Of a stretch of DNA of 64,000 bases, positions 25,261-35,253 are shown one piece after another. The notes below the pieces were generated by a model that saw only the letters and a list, made by a program, of their open reading frames with translations, was not told where the DNA came from and did no database searches. Numbering within the stretch: position 1 is the stretch's first letter; the number at the start of each line of letters is the position of its first letter. The stretch lies in contig NZ_QCXY01000008.1 of the NCBI RefSeq assembly GCF_003347495.1, forward strand, positions 186,001 to 250,000, written 5' to 3'. Both the position numbers and the translations under genes were made by a program. The stretch comes from Pleomorphovibrio marinus. Its GTDB lineage: Bacteria > Bacteroidota > Bacteroidia > Cytophagales > Cyclobacteriaceae.

Positions 25261-27714
25261 TTAATAGAACCTCACTTCACATTCAGGGTTGTTTTTTTGG
25301 AATTTCTCAATCCTTCTTCTATTAATTCTGGTGTTAAAGCAAACCAGCTTTTCCAGGTTTACCAGGTGCATGATGGGATTGATGTTTCGCACATTGGTAC
25401 TGGCAATGTCCAATTCCCTGAGGTCATATAGGGTGTCCAAACCCCTAAGTCTTCTAATATTGGTTCCGGAGAGGTTCAATTTTCTAAGCCTATTCAGATC
25501 CGCCAAGGGTCTAAGGTCCTCCACACCGGTGTTGGAAACGTCCAGTGTTTCCAAATAACTTAGGTTTGCAATGGGGCTTAAATCTCTTAGAGGGGTCTGC
25601 GAAAGCCTGAAAGTATTAAGGTTCTCCATTCTCCCTACGGCACTTATATCTCGGATAGGTGCATTGTGTATACTCAGCTCTCTAAGATTGAAAAATGCCA
25701 GTAAAGGTTCAAGATCCTCGATGCCGACATTTTCAGCACTTACATTATCCGAAGCCGTCATTTTATGGAGCTCCTTGGAGCTAGGGGTATTGGGAAGGTC
25801 GAATTGATCTTTCAAGATTGTTTTCCAGTCACTGTTAAGGTTTTCCCACCATTGTGTCAGTTCTTCCGTTTGGAAAATGACTATGGTATTGGAAAGCTCC
25901 CTGGTTAGTTCGTGGATCTCCCATGCAGGAACCTCCGTATCGTCCAGATTGAGCAACTGTAGGCTTGTAAGGCTCTTTAAGGGCCCTATCGAGCCAATAT
26001 TAGATCCCTTGAGGGATAGACGTTCCAATGCATCTAACTTCCCAAGTGCTTCCACATTAGTCACGGCACTGTTTTCGCCACTGATTTGGGTTAAGGTTTT
26101 CATCTCCGCAAGGGGAGAAAGATCATTTACCTTAGTATTGTCGAAAGCAAGATAGAATACCTTTTTAAATTTTAATGCAGGCCTTAGGCTTACGATTTCG
26201 CCATTGGAGAGGTTTAGTGAATCTATGCCGACCATTTCTGTAAGCTCCTCTACCGTGGGGGCTGACTTGCTGATATCCGGATAAATTTTTGCAAGCATTT
26301 TATTCCATCCCTCCGGGAGGGTTTCCCACCAAGTTTGTAAATTTTCCACATTGTGGATTAATAGGATTCTTCTATTGGTCCTGGCAAAGTTATCCGCATC
26401 CTCCTCGGTTATACTTGTCCTATCTGCATAAATTCTTCTAATGTTGCTCGAGCCAGAAAGCGGGGCAAGACTGCTTACTTCTGTTTTGTTGATATTGATA
26501 CGCCAGAGATTTTTTAGATCAGCAAGTGGAGCCAAATCCAAAATATTGGTTTCCTCCAAGTTGATTTCCTCAAGACTTTCCAGCTCCCCCAAGAATCCGA
26601 AATTGATCAAAAAGTTACCTCGTAGGTTCAGTGACTTTAGGTTTGTTAGCTCATTGATATTCTCCACATTATTGAACCCACTCTCCTGGAGATCCAGCTG
26701 TTCCAGGTTGATAAAGTTATTGATGACCCCAAACCCGATTAAAGGTGTTCTTGCAGCCCTGAAAACTTTTAGGTTTTTCAGATTGGCAAGGTCATCTATG
26801 CTATTTATTTCGGTATCCGAAATATCCAGGTAGGATATGCGGTCCGAATATTTAATAAACTGGATGTCGTTAGCAGGCGTATTGGAAATATCCAGATGGG
26901 TAAGAAAAGTGACATTGCTGATAGGACCCAACTCTTCTATATTTGTACCGCTAATATTCAGGTATTTTAGTTCCCTAAGCGCATGAATGGGGCCTAGGTC
27001 TACTATTACTTTGTTTCCGGAGAGATCCAAACTGTCAATACTGCTGAACTTGTATATTTGGTCTATTAGGACACTGTCTTCTTCGTCTACCCCAAACCTT
27101 TCCCTAAAGTAAAGATCCCACTGGTACGAGAGTGACTCCCACCATTCCTGTAATTCCTCATCCCGGCTTAGCTTGGTGGTGTAAATACTGGCTATTTTAA
27201 GCTCTTTTGCGTCCTTGTCCCAATTGATTTCGACAAATCGCTCCCGTGTATTTTCTACATTTTCGTTGTTAATGCCGATGCCCTCTAAGGTCCTGTCAAG
27301 GGCCACTTGAAAGTACAGCTCTCCATTGTCTTTTAGATGGGGTTTGATTTCCCTAACCTTGAAAGTGAAGTTGACATCCTTGAAAAAAAAGTCCACATCT
27401 TTAAGGTAGGCGGTAATTGCTTTATTGGTAATTACTTTTCTATCCAAAAGTAAATCGTCCTCTACCTGAACCTGATCATCCCGGAAAATCTTCCTGAAAC
27501 TTTCCCTAATGATAACATCCTTATCTCTTGCGGAAGTCTCCTTGTTTCCTACGGTATTCAAAAAATACTGCAAAAACCGGATTTGATCCTGCACCTGATC
27601 GGTGAGGTCCTTTATTTCCTGCTTGTTATACTCTCCCAGGTCTTGCGTGGAACCAGGAAAAGAAAAACAAAAGCAAAAAATGGCAAAGAGCAAATATTTT
27701 TTAGCGCTGTTCAT
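25261..27714 (-). CDS. Secreted leucine-rich repeat protein with three W-W-E modules
   Basis: An 817-residue exported protein. A signal peptide (residues 1-23) is followed by an N-terminal domain (24-190) and three blocks of leucine-rich repeats of about 22 residues with the pattern L-x-x-L-x-L-x-x-T-x-I-x-x-L-x-P-L. Each block is preceded by the same short module W-W-E-x-L-x-x-x-W, at residues 191-199, 462-470 and 622-630. The N-terminal domain has Y-F-L-N-T-V-G-N-K-E-T at 50-60, echoed by an upstream gene product. It is the last gene of a four-gene minus-strand operon and overlaps its neighbour by 14 bases. LRR arrays usually bind proteins; the ligand is unknown. Confidence 0.85.
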   Translation of the reverse strand: MNSAKKYLLFAIFCFCFSFPGSTQDLGEYNKQEIKDLTDQVQDQIRFLQYFLNTVGNKETSARDKDVIIRESFRKIFRDDQVQVEDDLLLDRKVITNKAITAYLKDVDFFFKDVNFTFKVREIKPHLKDNGELYFQVALDRTLEGIGINNENVENTRERFVEINWDKDAKELKIASIYTTKLSRDEELQEWWESLSYQWDLYFRERFGVDEEDSVLIDQIYKFSSIDSLDLSGNKVIVDLGPIHALRELKYLNISGTNIEELGPISNVTFLTHLDISNTPANDIQFIKYSDRISYLDISDTEINSIDDLANLKNLKVFRAARTPLIGFGVINNFINLEQLDLQESGFNNVENINELTNLKSLNLRGNFLINFGFLGELESLEEINLEETNILDLAPLADLKNLWRININKTEVSSLAPLSGSSNIRRIYADRTSITEEDADNFARTNRRILLIHNVENLQTWWETLPEGWNKMLAKIYPDISKSAPTVEELTEMVGIDSLNLSNGEIVSLRPALKFKKVFYLAFDNTKVNDLSPLAEMKTLTQISGENSAVTNVEALGKLDALERLSLKGSNIGSIGPLKSLTSLQLLNLDDTEVPAWEIHELTRELSNTIVIFQTEELTQWWENLNSDWKTILKDQFDLPNTPSSKELHKMTASDNVSAENVGIEDLEPLLAFFNLRELSIHNAPIRDISAVGRMENLNTFRLSQTPLRDLSPIANLSYLETLDVSNTGVEDLRPLADLNRLRKLNLSGTNIRRLRGLDTLYDLRELDIASTNVRNINPIMHLVNLEKLVCFNTRINRRRIEKFQKNNPECEVRFY

Positions 27715-28540
27715 ATATAAAGTCTAATATCACCTCTCTGTCTCCCTCCTCTAATTTAACTAGATTAGAAATCAGCCAGCCCGTATTGAACCCCGGCCTG
27801 TTGAATTGGGAGAGTTCAAAATACCACTTGTCGATCTGGAAAAAATGGTACTTCACTTCCTTTACGGTTTCAAACTTTAAGCGACCCTTCTTTATTTCGT
27901 AGATAAACAAAGTCAGGTTTTCCGGTTTAAAATCTTTCGGCGTATAGGATTCCGGTTTAGGGTTGTCCTGTATAGCTTTACGTAAATTCATGAACCCGAG
28001 TTCATGGCTTAGGGGGTGTAAAAATTTTTTATCGTCCCCTTTAGGTTTGTCAAATGCTTGATTAAAGGGTTCGAAATTCACGTTTTCAATTACCCATTCG
28101 TATCCTAGACCCTCTGGTTGAAGTTTAAGAAATAGGATGACATCATATTTTTTACCCTCAAAGTTAAAAACAGTAGTAGCCTCTGCAAACCAGTCACCTC
28201 CGTGAAACCTTAAGTATTGGGGATAAGATTCAGAAGTTGCATGATTGAGAAACTCCCTTTTCAGTTCTACCGGGACATCCGAAGTTTCATTGTCGAATAA
28301 TATATTGATGAAGTTTCTTCTAAGATTTCTATCTCTGTAGTTCTCGTCTTCAGGATAGTACCTTATGTTGCCTTCTTTGCTTTCTTCTCCATTAAACCTT
28401 CTAAAAAACTGGTTTACTTGTTTGGTGGAGGCGGCAAACCTCCCATCATCCTCCAGTTGCCCGGAGCTGTTTATGGCTTGCCCCGGGGAACTGTGAATGG
28501 AAATTACTAATAACAATAACGATACTATGCTTATTCTCAT
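27701..28540 (-). CDS. Exported protein of unknown function, LRR operon
   Basis: A 279-residue protein with a signal peptide (residues 1-20, ending S-P-G-Q). The mature part starts with a helical region containing V-N-Q-F-F-R-R-F-N-G-E-E and a charged stretch, then beta-rich sequence with F-H-G-G-D-W-F-A-E-A and V-I-E-N-V-N-F-E-P. I do not recognise the family. The layout of a helical start followed by strands resembles the other small proteins of this operon. It overlaps both neighbours (4 bases with the upstream gene, 14 with the LRR gene), pointing to coupled translation. Confidence 0.7.
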   Translation of the reverse strand: MRISIVSLLLLVISIHSSPGQAINSSGQLEDDGRFAASTKQVNQFFRRFNGEESKEGNIRYYPEDENYRDRNLRRNFINILFDNETSDVPVELKREFLNHATSESYPQYLRFHGGDWFAEATTVFNFEGKKYDVILFLKLQPEGLGYEWVIENVNFEPFNQAFDKPKGDDKKFLHPLSHELGFMNLRKAIQDNPKPESYTPKDFKPENLTLFIYEIKKGRLKFETVKEVKYHFFQIDKWYFELSQFNRPGFNTGWLISNLVKLEEGDREVILDFIYEQR

Positions 28541-29115
28541 GCTGAAGTTTCAGTCACCCTCACGTCACCCAAAAGCACATCCCAGAACTCTATAGTTCTT
28601 CCTGCGATTTGAGTTTGCTTTTTCTCCACATAAATGGTGATGTCTTTTTTGGTGGTATCTCTGTAGTTTAATCCAGCTTCTTGAGAAGTCCCTTCGAAAC
28701 GTTGGTATATAGTGATTACTCCTACATACCTACCATCGGGTTGCCGCTCTAGATCGCTGATGTAGTGGATGTCATACCAACTGATATTCACCCTGTCATA
28801 GTTCAAAGCCATCAACCTTTCAAAATAGCGTCTGATTTTATAGTATGCAATTTCACTTCTGTTGATGGAAGATACCCCCATTTCTGCATCTGGGGCAAAC
28901 AGCTCCTCAGCCCTGTCCATTACACGGGTTGCTTCGGAAAATTGGGTTTCCTTGCTGCCGATAATGCTTATGTATTTACTGAGGTCCTTTACCTTTTCCA
29001 GTGCCAAAGAGTCAATGGCTTGCTTCCGGGAGGGACTGATGTTGTCATCTTGTGCCATGGCCATCATGGAGGTGGCCAAAAATAGTATCAAAAGGGACGA
29101 AACGTATTTTTTCAT
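28537..29115 (-). CDS. Exported protein with G-S-K-E-T motif, LRR operon
   Basis: A 192-residue protein with a signal peptide (residues 1-21, A-M-A-Q at the end). The mature sequence has Y-I-S-I-I-G-S-K-E-T at residues 48-57, matching the Y-F-L-N-T-V-G-N-K-E-T segment of the LRR protein, then R-x-x-E-L-F and a beta-rich half with R-Y-V-G-V-I-T-I-Y-Q-R-F. The overall plan (helices, then a curved sheet) resembles an NTF2-like fold, but that is a guess from the pattern. Function unknown. The gene starts 26 bases after the lipoprotein gene. Confidence 0.7.
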   Translation of the reverse strand: MKKYVSSLLILFLATSMMAMAQDDNISPSRKQAIDSLALEKVKDLSKYISIIGSKETQFSEATRVMDRAEELFAPDAEMGVSSINRSEIAYYKIRRYFERLMALNYDRVNISWYDIHYISDLERQPDGRYVGVITIYQRFEGTSQEAGLNYRDTTKKDITIYVEKKQTQIAGRTIEFWDVLLGDVRVTETSA

Positions 29116-29141
29116 GATTATCTAATTGCTTTTGTGATAAA

Positions 29142-29615
29142 TTATCTTCTTCGGAGTTCGAGTTCTGTCACTTTTCCACTGCCGTCCATTCTGATGTCAC
29201 TAACAAAATTTAGGTTCTTTTTCGTGTCCTTCAGGTAGTGGAGGTATTTTTCAATCGTTGTAGGCTCATCATAATCCTTGATTCCGGACTCCTCATGAAT
29301 AACAATTAAGACAGGGGTGTTTTGGTTAGAAAACAAACCTAAGGCTTCCCTAATGGTGTTGTTCGCACTCTGAGTGTTGTTGGCATTGGCGATGGAGTTA
29401 AAATAACCTTCCAACTTTCCTACAGCAACCTCCTCGGCAGTTGGCTCTGCGGGTTTTTCTTCTTTAGGCTCGGGAGCTGGCTCTTCCACCGGCTCTGGCT
29501 CAGGTGCTGCCTCTACCACCTTCTTTTTGCTCTTGCAGGCTCCAAAGACCAATAAGCTAAGTAGCATAACGGTAACCAACCGATTCAATGGGTAATTAAA
29601 TCTTCTTTTTTTCAT
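29142..29615 (-). CDS. Proline/glutamate-rich lipoprotein, first gene of LRR operon
   Basis: A 157-residue lipoprotein. The lipobox V-F-G-A-C places the lipidated Cys at residue 27. A linker rich in Pro, Glu and Ala (about 34-62) leads to a small globular domain starting K-L-E-G-Y-F-N-S-I-A, which has the same helical opening as other products of the operon, and ending in a strand and R-R-R. It would tether the domain to a membrane. No family was recognised. It is the first gene of the operon, and about 276 bases without a gene lie upstream. Confidence 0.7.
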   Translation of the reverse strand: MKKRRFNYPLNRLVTVMLLSLLVFGACKSKKKVVEAAPEPEPVEEPAPEPKEEKPAEPTAEEVAVGKLEGYFNSIANANNTQSANNTIREALGLFSNQNTPVLIVIHEESGIKDYDEPTTIEKYLHYLKDTKKNLNFVSDIRMDGSGKVTELELRRR

Positions 29616-29891
29616 GTTTAAATAATAATAGATAGTGTGTGTAATTTCTATTTAAAGTCAAATAATCAGCTTATACAAAAACTTTTTATTTTGTAACTCG
29701 CCTTTTTTTCTAAGTAGGTGAAATCAATCTCCTAGGGACAAATGTTTGTCGTAGTTGGTTTGGTATATCCCTGTTTTTACAGTAGCTTAATTTACAATTG
29801 CAGGCTTTTTTGTTTCTTTTTGCTACGGTTGCGAATATATGATATAATATTTGTTTTTTACAAATAATTTATTTGAGAAACGTCATGTTCG

Positions 29892-31007
29892 CTAATCAAA
29901 AATTTCCGCCAGCTTGTTTTCAAGGGTGATACCCCTTAAATCCTTTGCAAATATATTTCCATCGGGATCGATCATATAGGTAGCGGGAATTGCATTAATT
30001 TGATAAGTGGCCGCAGCCTCAGAGTTGAAATATTTAAGATCCGAAACCTGGGTCCATTCCAGTCCATCTTCTTCAATTGCTTTTTCCCAAGTCTCCCTAG
30101 TCCTGTCCAGGGAAACCCCAAATACCTCAAAACCTTTATCCTTATATTTGTTGTAAAGTCTCACCACGTTTGGGTTCTCTTCCCTGCATGGCCTACACCA
30201 TCCTGCCCAAAAGTCCACAAGGACATATTTCCCTTTTAGGTCTGAAAGTTTTTGGATATCCCCATCTGGATTAGGAAGGGAAATTTCTGGCGCTGGCTGA
30301 CCCACACTTAAGGCACGCATTTCATCCAATTCCTGCTTCCAGGAAGAGATCAAATGCATATCAGGATAACGATCACCCAAGGCGTTTACAGTGCTATCAA
30401 TGAAGTTAAAATCATTTTTTGGGTTCAACATTCCCAAGCCTGCGAGGGCGGCAAAACTACCCTCCATCTTGTGAATAGTTTCTTTGACCCTGTCGCCATG
30501 GTTTATCTCAAGTTGCATGGCTTTTTCCTGAATGGCTTTGATGGCATCCTGGTCCCTGTCTGCCATCGCCTCATAGAATTCCGTATTCAACTCGTTGCCT
30601 TCTTCTTGATACCTCTGGGTGATCTCATCGATCAACCTGAGCATCTGTGTATCCCTTGAACCTTTGAGTGATAACTCTTGGGTTTCAAAATCATAGTCTA
30701 TTTCCACATCCTCATGGTATAATGCCAATCTAACCGTCTCTTCCTCCATTAGACTCAGCTCGTAAAAGTTCGGTCCATCAAGGGTCAATTCGTACTCAAA
30801 TTTCCCTCCATTTTTTAATTTTAGGGTATCCAATACATCTGTCCTGTCATTGGCGTACTGGGAAAGTACGAGATTACCTTCTGGATAGTTTTCTAAATTT
30901 CCGGAAATCTTTACCTTTCCGTCAAATTTTTTTTCTTCCTCACTACAGGAAGTAGACAACATGCTGATTGACAATATTATATAAAAGTATTTTTTAAGAT
31001 TTTCCAT
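29892..31007 (-). CDS. TlpA-like thioredoxin-domain lipoprotein
   Basis: A 371-residue lipoprotein. The lipobox is near L-S-T-S-C, about residue 20. The N-terminal half (K-V-K-I-S-G-N-L-E...) resembles the DUF4369 domain, and a C-terminal AhpC/TSA-thioredoxin domain follows from about residue 235 with the active site W-C-R-P-C and cis-Pro in I-P-A-T-Y. This layout fits periplasmic disulphide reductases of Bacteroidota. The ATG at 31007 is chosen over 31028 because it leaves one base to the gatB stop instead of an overlap. It is probably transcribed with gatB. Confidence 0.88.
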   Translation of the reverse strand: MENLKKYFYIILSISMLSTSCSEEEKKFDGKVKISGNLENYPEGNLVLSQYANDRTDVLDTLKLKNGGKFEYELTLDGPNFYELSLMEEETVRLALYHEDVEIDYDFETQELSLKGSRDTQMLRLIDEITQRYQEEGNELNTEFYEAMADRDQDAIKAIQEKAMQLEINHGDRVKETIHKMEGSFAALAGLGMLNPKNDFNFIDSTVNALGDRYPDMHLISSWKQELDEMRALSVGQPAPEISLPNPDGDIQKLSDLKGKYVLVDFWAGWCRPCREENPNVVRLYNKYKDKGFEVFGVSLDRTRETWEKAIEEDGLEWTQVSDLKYFNSEAAATYQINAIPATYMIDPDGNIFAKDLRGITLENKLAEIFD

Positions 31008-31008
31008 A

Positions 31009-32493
31009 TTATTTTTCCAATAGCTCAATCAGTATTTTATTCGCCACTTTGGGATCTGCTTTCCCCTTTGACCTTTTCATTACCTGTCCCATAAACATCC
31101 CCAAAAGCCCCTTCTTTCCGGCCCGGTATTCGGCCACTTTTCCTGAGGATTCCTCCAAAACCTGTTCAATAATCGGCTTTATAGAATCCTCGTCACTATC
31201 CTGAATAAGATTTAAGCTTTGTGCTATCTCCAATGGGCTTCTTCCGGCGGATTTCAGCATCTCCGGATAGATTTTTTGAGAAGCCACAGAAAAGCTCACT
31301 TTTCCTTCATCCACCAATAGAATCAAAGAAGCTATCCCCTCCGGCTTGATGGGGAAATCATCGATATGGAGAGTAAGTTCGTTTAGGTAGGATTTTACTG
31401 GCCCCATTAGCCAATTGGAAGCCGCTTTGTAATTTTGGGTTGCCTGACAAAGGGCCTCAAAGTAAAGTGCAATTTCCTTGGAATCAGTGAGCACACCTGC
31501 ATCATAGGTAGGGAGGTCATAGTCTCGAACAAACTTTTCAAACAATTCCCTTGGCAGAGGGGGCAATTCATTTTGAATGTTCTCCAGCCATTCTTCGGAA
31601 ACCACTACCGGACTTAAATCAGGTTCCGGGAAATACCTGTAATCGTTCAGGTCTTCCTTGGTCCTCATACTGCTAGTGGTGCCGCTAGTAGCATCAAATG
31701 TTCTCGTTTCAGAGACGATATCCTCCCCGTTTTCATAAAGCAGGATTTGCCTATCAAATTCATGCTCTATGGCTCTAGCCACATTCCTGAAAGAGTTCAT
31801 GTTTTTCACTTCTACCTTTTTGCCTAAGGTCTTGGACCCTTTGGGCATAATGGATATATTGGCATCACAGCGTAGAGAACCTTCTTCCATGTTGCCATCA
31901 CAGATATCAAGATACCTCACCAGCTTTTTGATCTCTGTTAAAAACTGGTAAGCTTCTTCCGAGGAGCGCATGTCTGGCTCTGTCACGATCTCTATCAATG
32001 GCACTCCTGCTCTGTTAAAATCCACCAAAGTATCTGTCTCTCCGGCAAGGTGCATGGATTTCCCCGCGTCCTCCTCCATGTGGATACGGTTAAGTGTTAC
32101 AGTTTTATTTTCCCCATTGCCAAGTGTGATGGGTACTTCTCCTCCCACGCAGATTGGGCCTTTGTCTTGAGTGATTTGATACCCCTTAGGTAGGTCAGGA
32201 TAAAAATAGTTTTTACGCGAAAAGATATTCCTCCTGGTAATTTCACAGTTGCAGGCCAACCCCATGCGGATGGCAAACTCCACCGCCCGCTTGTTCACTT
32301 TGGGCAAGGTGCCAGGGTGCCCTAGAGTTAATACCGAAATGTTGGTGTTGGGCAGATTCCCATATGCGGTGGAATCTGAGGTGTACATCTTGCTATTTGT
32401 CAACAACTGTGCATGGACCTCCAGGCCTATGACCAGTTCATATTTGCCCTTTATTCCCGTCGAAATTGGGGCAGTTTTAGTTTCTTCAATCAT
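31009..32493 (-). CDS. gatB: Asp-tRNA(Asn)/Glu-tRNA(Gln) amidotransferase subunit B
   Basis: A 494-residue GatB, the tRNA-binding kinase subunit of the transamidosome that makes Gln-tRNA(Gln) and/or Asn-tRNA(Asn). Typical sequence is present: G-L-E-V-H-A-Q-L near residue 24, P-G-x-L-P near 60, R-K-N-Y-F-Y-P-D-L-P-K-G-Y-Q near 92-105, and the GatB/YqeY tail with M-G-Q-V-M-K near 467-472. GatA and GatC genes are not in the window. It lies 73 bases downstream of alaS on the same strand. Confidence 0.96.
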   Translation of the reverse strand: MIEETKTAPISTGIKGKYELVIGLEVHAQLLTNSKMYTSDSTAYGNLPNTNISVLTLGHPGTLPKVNKRAVEFAIRMGLACNCEITRRNIFSRKNYFYPDLPKGYQITQDKGPICVGGEVPITLGNGENKTVTLNRIHMEEDAGKSMHLAGETDTLVDFNRAGVPLIEIVTEPDMRSSEEAYQFLTEIKKLVRYLDICDGNMEEGSLRCDANISIMPKGSKTLGKKVEVKNMNSFRNVARAIEHEFDRQILLYENGEDIVSETRTFDATSGTTSSMRTKEDLNDYRYFPEPDLSPVVVSEEWLENIQNELPPLPRELFEKFVRDYDLPTYDAGVLTDSKEIALYFEALCQATQNYKAASNWLMGPVKSYLNELTLHIDDFPIKPEGIASLILLVDEGKVSFSVASQKIYPEMLKSAGRSPLEIAQSLNLIQDSDEDSIKPIIEQVLEESSGKVAEYRAGKKGLLGMFMGQVMKRSKGKADPKVANKILIELLEK

Positions 32494-32566
32494 TATCCAA
32501 ATTACTTGGTTATATTACCAAAAATGGCAGAGTTTTACTCCAAAACCAAATGATAGTTAAGCTAAA

Positions 32567-35203
32567 TTAATCTTGGCGTTTTGAAAATAGTTTTTTGGCA
32601 AGTTCTATTACACTGGGCAAGCCTCCGAGTTCTTTTCCACCTGCGGTCGCAAAAAAAGGTTGGCCGCCTCCACCACCTTTGATTTCCTTTGCCAACTCTC
32701 TAACGATTTTGCCCGCATCATATTCCTTTTCCTTTACTAATTCTTCCGAAATCACCACAGCAATCTGAGGTTTGCCTTCAATGTCAGCCGCCAATACTGC
32801 AACAATCCTTTCCTGCTCATTTTTCAATTCGAAGGCCAGCTTTTTCAAAGCATCGGCATTGGGCAATTTGACCAAGACAGACAATAGCCGGAAGTCACCC
32901 ATATCCGCAAATTGTGTGCTCAACTGATTTTTCAAGTGGTTGGCCTCCTTGAGTTGCAATTGCTCTATGGCTTTTCGGAGCTCGTTTCGCTCTTGGATAA
33001 GGTCTTCCAGTGATTTCTTGATGTTCTTTGGGTTTCTTAGGATATGCTGGACCTCCTTTAGCAATTGCATTTGCTCTCTTATGAAGGTTTCTGCTTTCTC
33101 CGCAGTCACAGCCTCTATTCTTCTTACTCCTGCTGAAATCGAACTTTCGGAAAGTACTTTAAAAGTACCAATCTTACCCGTTGCCGATACGTGCGTGCCT
33201 CCACACAACTCTATGGAAAATTCCCTGTCAAATGCTACAACTCTTACAAAATCCCCGTATTTTTCACCGAACAAGGCGGTGGCACCCATCGACTTGGCCT
33301 CCTCGATTGGGACGGAGCGCAACTCTTCCAGTGCTATGTTTTCCCGGATTTTTTCATTTACCAAGGATTCCACCTCCTCCAATTCATCCTCACTTAACTT
33401 GGCAAAATGGGCAAAGTCAAACCTCAACATTTCCCGGTTTACAAAAGAACCCTTTTGTTGGATATGCCCTCCCAGAACCTGCTTTAGGGCTGCTTGCAGT
33501 AAGTGGGTAGCACTATGGTTATTCATGGTGAGATTCCTTTGGTCCTGGTCTACTTCGCAATGTACCTCCAGGTGTGGAAATTGTGGAATTTTATCCACAA
33601 TGTGTACGATAAGGTCATTTTCTCTTTTGGTGTCCACTACTTTGATAGTCTCCCTTTCATTACTAATGATTCCAGTATCACCTACCTGCCCCCCGCTTTC
33701 TGCATAGAAGGGGGTTTGGCTCAAAACCATCTGGTATTGTTTGCCTTTTTTATCTTTGATTTCTCGGTACCTAAGGATTTTGGCTGTTGACTCCAACTGC
33801 TCATAACCTACAAAGTTAACTTCTCCAGCATCCTGCAGGATGACCCAATCTCCAGTTTCCAAGCCGGCAGCTGACCTAGATCGGTCTTTCTGTTGGGCCA
33901 TTGCATTTTGGAAACCTTTTTCATCTACCGAGAATCCGTTTTCGCGGGCGATTAAGGAAGTGAGGTCTAAAGGGAAGCCGAACGTATCGTATAATTCGAA
34001 AGCAAGTTCTCCTGAAATCACCTTATCAGAGTGCTTTCCCATTCCGGAGGTGATTTGTTCCAGTTTTTTTAGTCCATTTTCTAGAGTCTTAAGAAAGGAG
34101 GCTTCTTCTTGCTCGATGACTTTTGAGATAAAGGATTTTTGGTCCTTCACCTCTGGGTATACTTCCCCAAAAGTATCTGCTAATACATCCATCAACTGGT
34201 ATAGGAAAGGTTCCCGAAATCCCAGGAAGGTATATCCGTACCTTACTCCCCTTCTTAGTATGCGGCGAATTACGTAGCCCGCCTTGTTGTTGGAAGGCAA
34301 CTGCCCGTCTGCTATAGTAAAAGCAATCGCCCGGATATGATCCACAATTACCCGAAAGGCAATGTCTGTTTTTTCATCCTTCCCGTATTTTTTGCCGCAT
34401 AGTTCTTCGACTTTCCGGATAAAGGGAATAAACAAGTCGGTGTCGTAATTGGAAAATTTACCTTGAATCACTCTCACTAGCCGTTCTAACCCCATTCCGG
34501 TATCCACATGTTTGGCGGGAAGAGGGGTAAGTGAACCATTGGCCATCCGGTTATATTGGATGAATACCAAGTTCCATATTTCGATCACCTGTGGATGATC
34601 TTCATTTACCAGTGTTTTTCCATCAACAGCCCTTCTTTCTTCCTCAGGTCTAATGTCAATATGGATTTCTGAACAGGGACCACAGGGGCCGGTTTCACCC
34701 ATTTCCCAGAAATTGTCCTTTTTAGAGCCATAAAGGATGCGATCCTCCGCTATCCAGTTTTTCCATAGGTCCAGTGCCTCCTGGTCTTTTTCAAGCCCTT
34801 CAGCCTCATCCCCCCCGAAAACAGTTATATATAGCCTATCCTTCTCAAGCCCATATTCCTCAGTCAACAACTCCCAAGCCCAAGCTATGGCTTCCTTTTT
34901 GAAATAATCCCCAAAAGACCAGTTTCCCATCATTTCAAACATGGTGTGGTGGTAGGTGTCCACACCCACTTCTTCCAAATCATTGTGTTTTCCTGAAACC
35001 CTAAGACATTTTTGGCTGTTAGCTATACGTAAAGACTTTGGTGTTTCGTTTCCTAAGAAATAATCCTTAAATTGATTCATTCCCGCATTGGTGAACATCA
35101 AGGTAGGGTCATTTTTTACAACGATAGGAGCTGATGTGACAAGTTGATGTTGTTTATTTTGAAAAAAATGAATAAATTTCTCCCTGATGAGCTTAGCATC
35201 CAT
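32567..35203 (-). CDS. alaS: Alanyl-tRNA synthetase
   Basis: An 878-residue class II synthetase that charges tRNA(Ala). Order of parts: catalytic core from residue 1 (F-T-N-A-G-M-N-Q-F-K, motif 2 and motif 3 with G-M-G-L-E-R), editing domain with H-S-A-T-H-L-L (its zinc site) and C-G-G-T-H, then the oligomerisation/C-Ala part ending G-G-G-G-G-Q. The frame is open 26 codons further upstream (35281), but M-D-A-K-L-I-R-E at 35203 matches the family start. It is divergent from the M23 peptidase gene. Confidence 0.96.
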   Translation of the reverse strand: MDAKLIREKFIHFFQNKQHQLVTSAPIVVKNDPTLMFTNAGMNQFKDYFLGNETPKSLRIANSQKCLRVSGKHNDLEEVGVDTYHHTMFEMMGNWSFGDYFKKEAIAWAWELLTEEYGLEKDRLYITVFGGDEAEGLEKDQEALDLWKNWIAEDRILYGSKKDNFWEMGETGPCGPCSEIHIDIRPEEERRAVDGKTLVNEDHPQVIEIWNLVFIQYNRMANGSLTPLPAKHVDTGMGLERLVRVIQGKFSNYDTDLFIPFIRKVEELCGKKYGKDEKTDIAFRVIVDHIRAIAFTIADGQLPSNNKAGYVIRRILRRGVRYGYTFLGFREPFLYQLMDVLADTFGEVYPEVKDQKSFISKVIEQEEASFLKTLENGLKKLEQITSGMGKHSDKVISGELAFELYDTFGFPLDLTSLIARENGFSVDEKGFQNAMAQQKDRSRSAAGLETGDWVILQDAGEVNFVGYEQLESTAKILRYREIKDKKGKQYQMVLSQTPFYAESGGQVGDTGIISNERETIKVVDTKRENDLIVHIVDKIPQFPHLEVHCEVDQDQRNLTMNNHSATHLLQAALKQVLGGHIQQKGSFVNREMLRFDFAHFAKLSEDELEEVESLVNEKIRENIALEELRSVPIEEAKSMGATALFGEKYGDFVRVVAFDREFSIELCGGTHVSATGKIGTFKVLSESSISAGVRRIEAVTAEKAETFIREQMQLLKEVQHILRNPKNIKKSLEDLIQERNELRKAIEQLQLKEANHLKNQLSTQFADMGDFRLLSVLVKLPNADALKKLAFELKNEQERIVAVLAADIEGKPQIAVVISEELVKEKEYDAGKIVRELAKEIKGGGGGQPFFATAGGKELGGLPSVIELAKKLFSKRQD

Positions 35204-35253
35204 GTTTTTTATGTTTAATTGATTATTTTCGAGGCCTTTATGGTTTAATTGAT

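Noticed and set aside
32940-33707. Plus-strand frame of 255 codons
   Set aside because: It is antisense to alaS; the Ser/Cys-rich translation is typical of a shadow frame.
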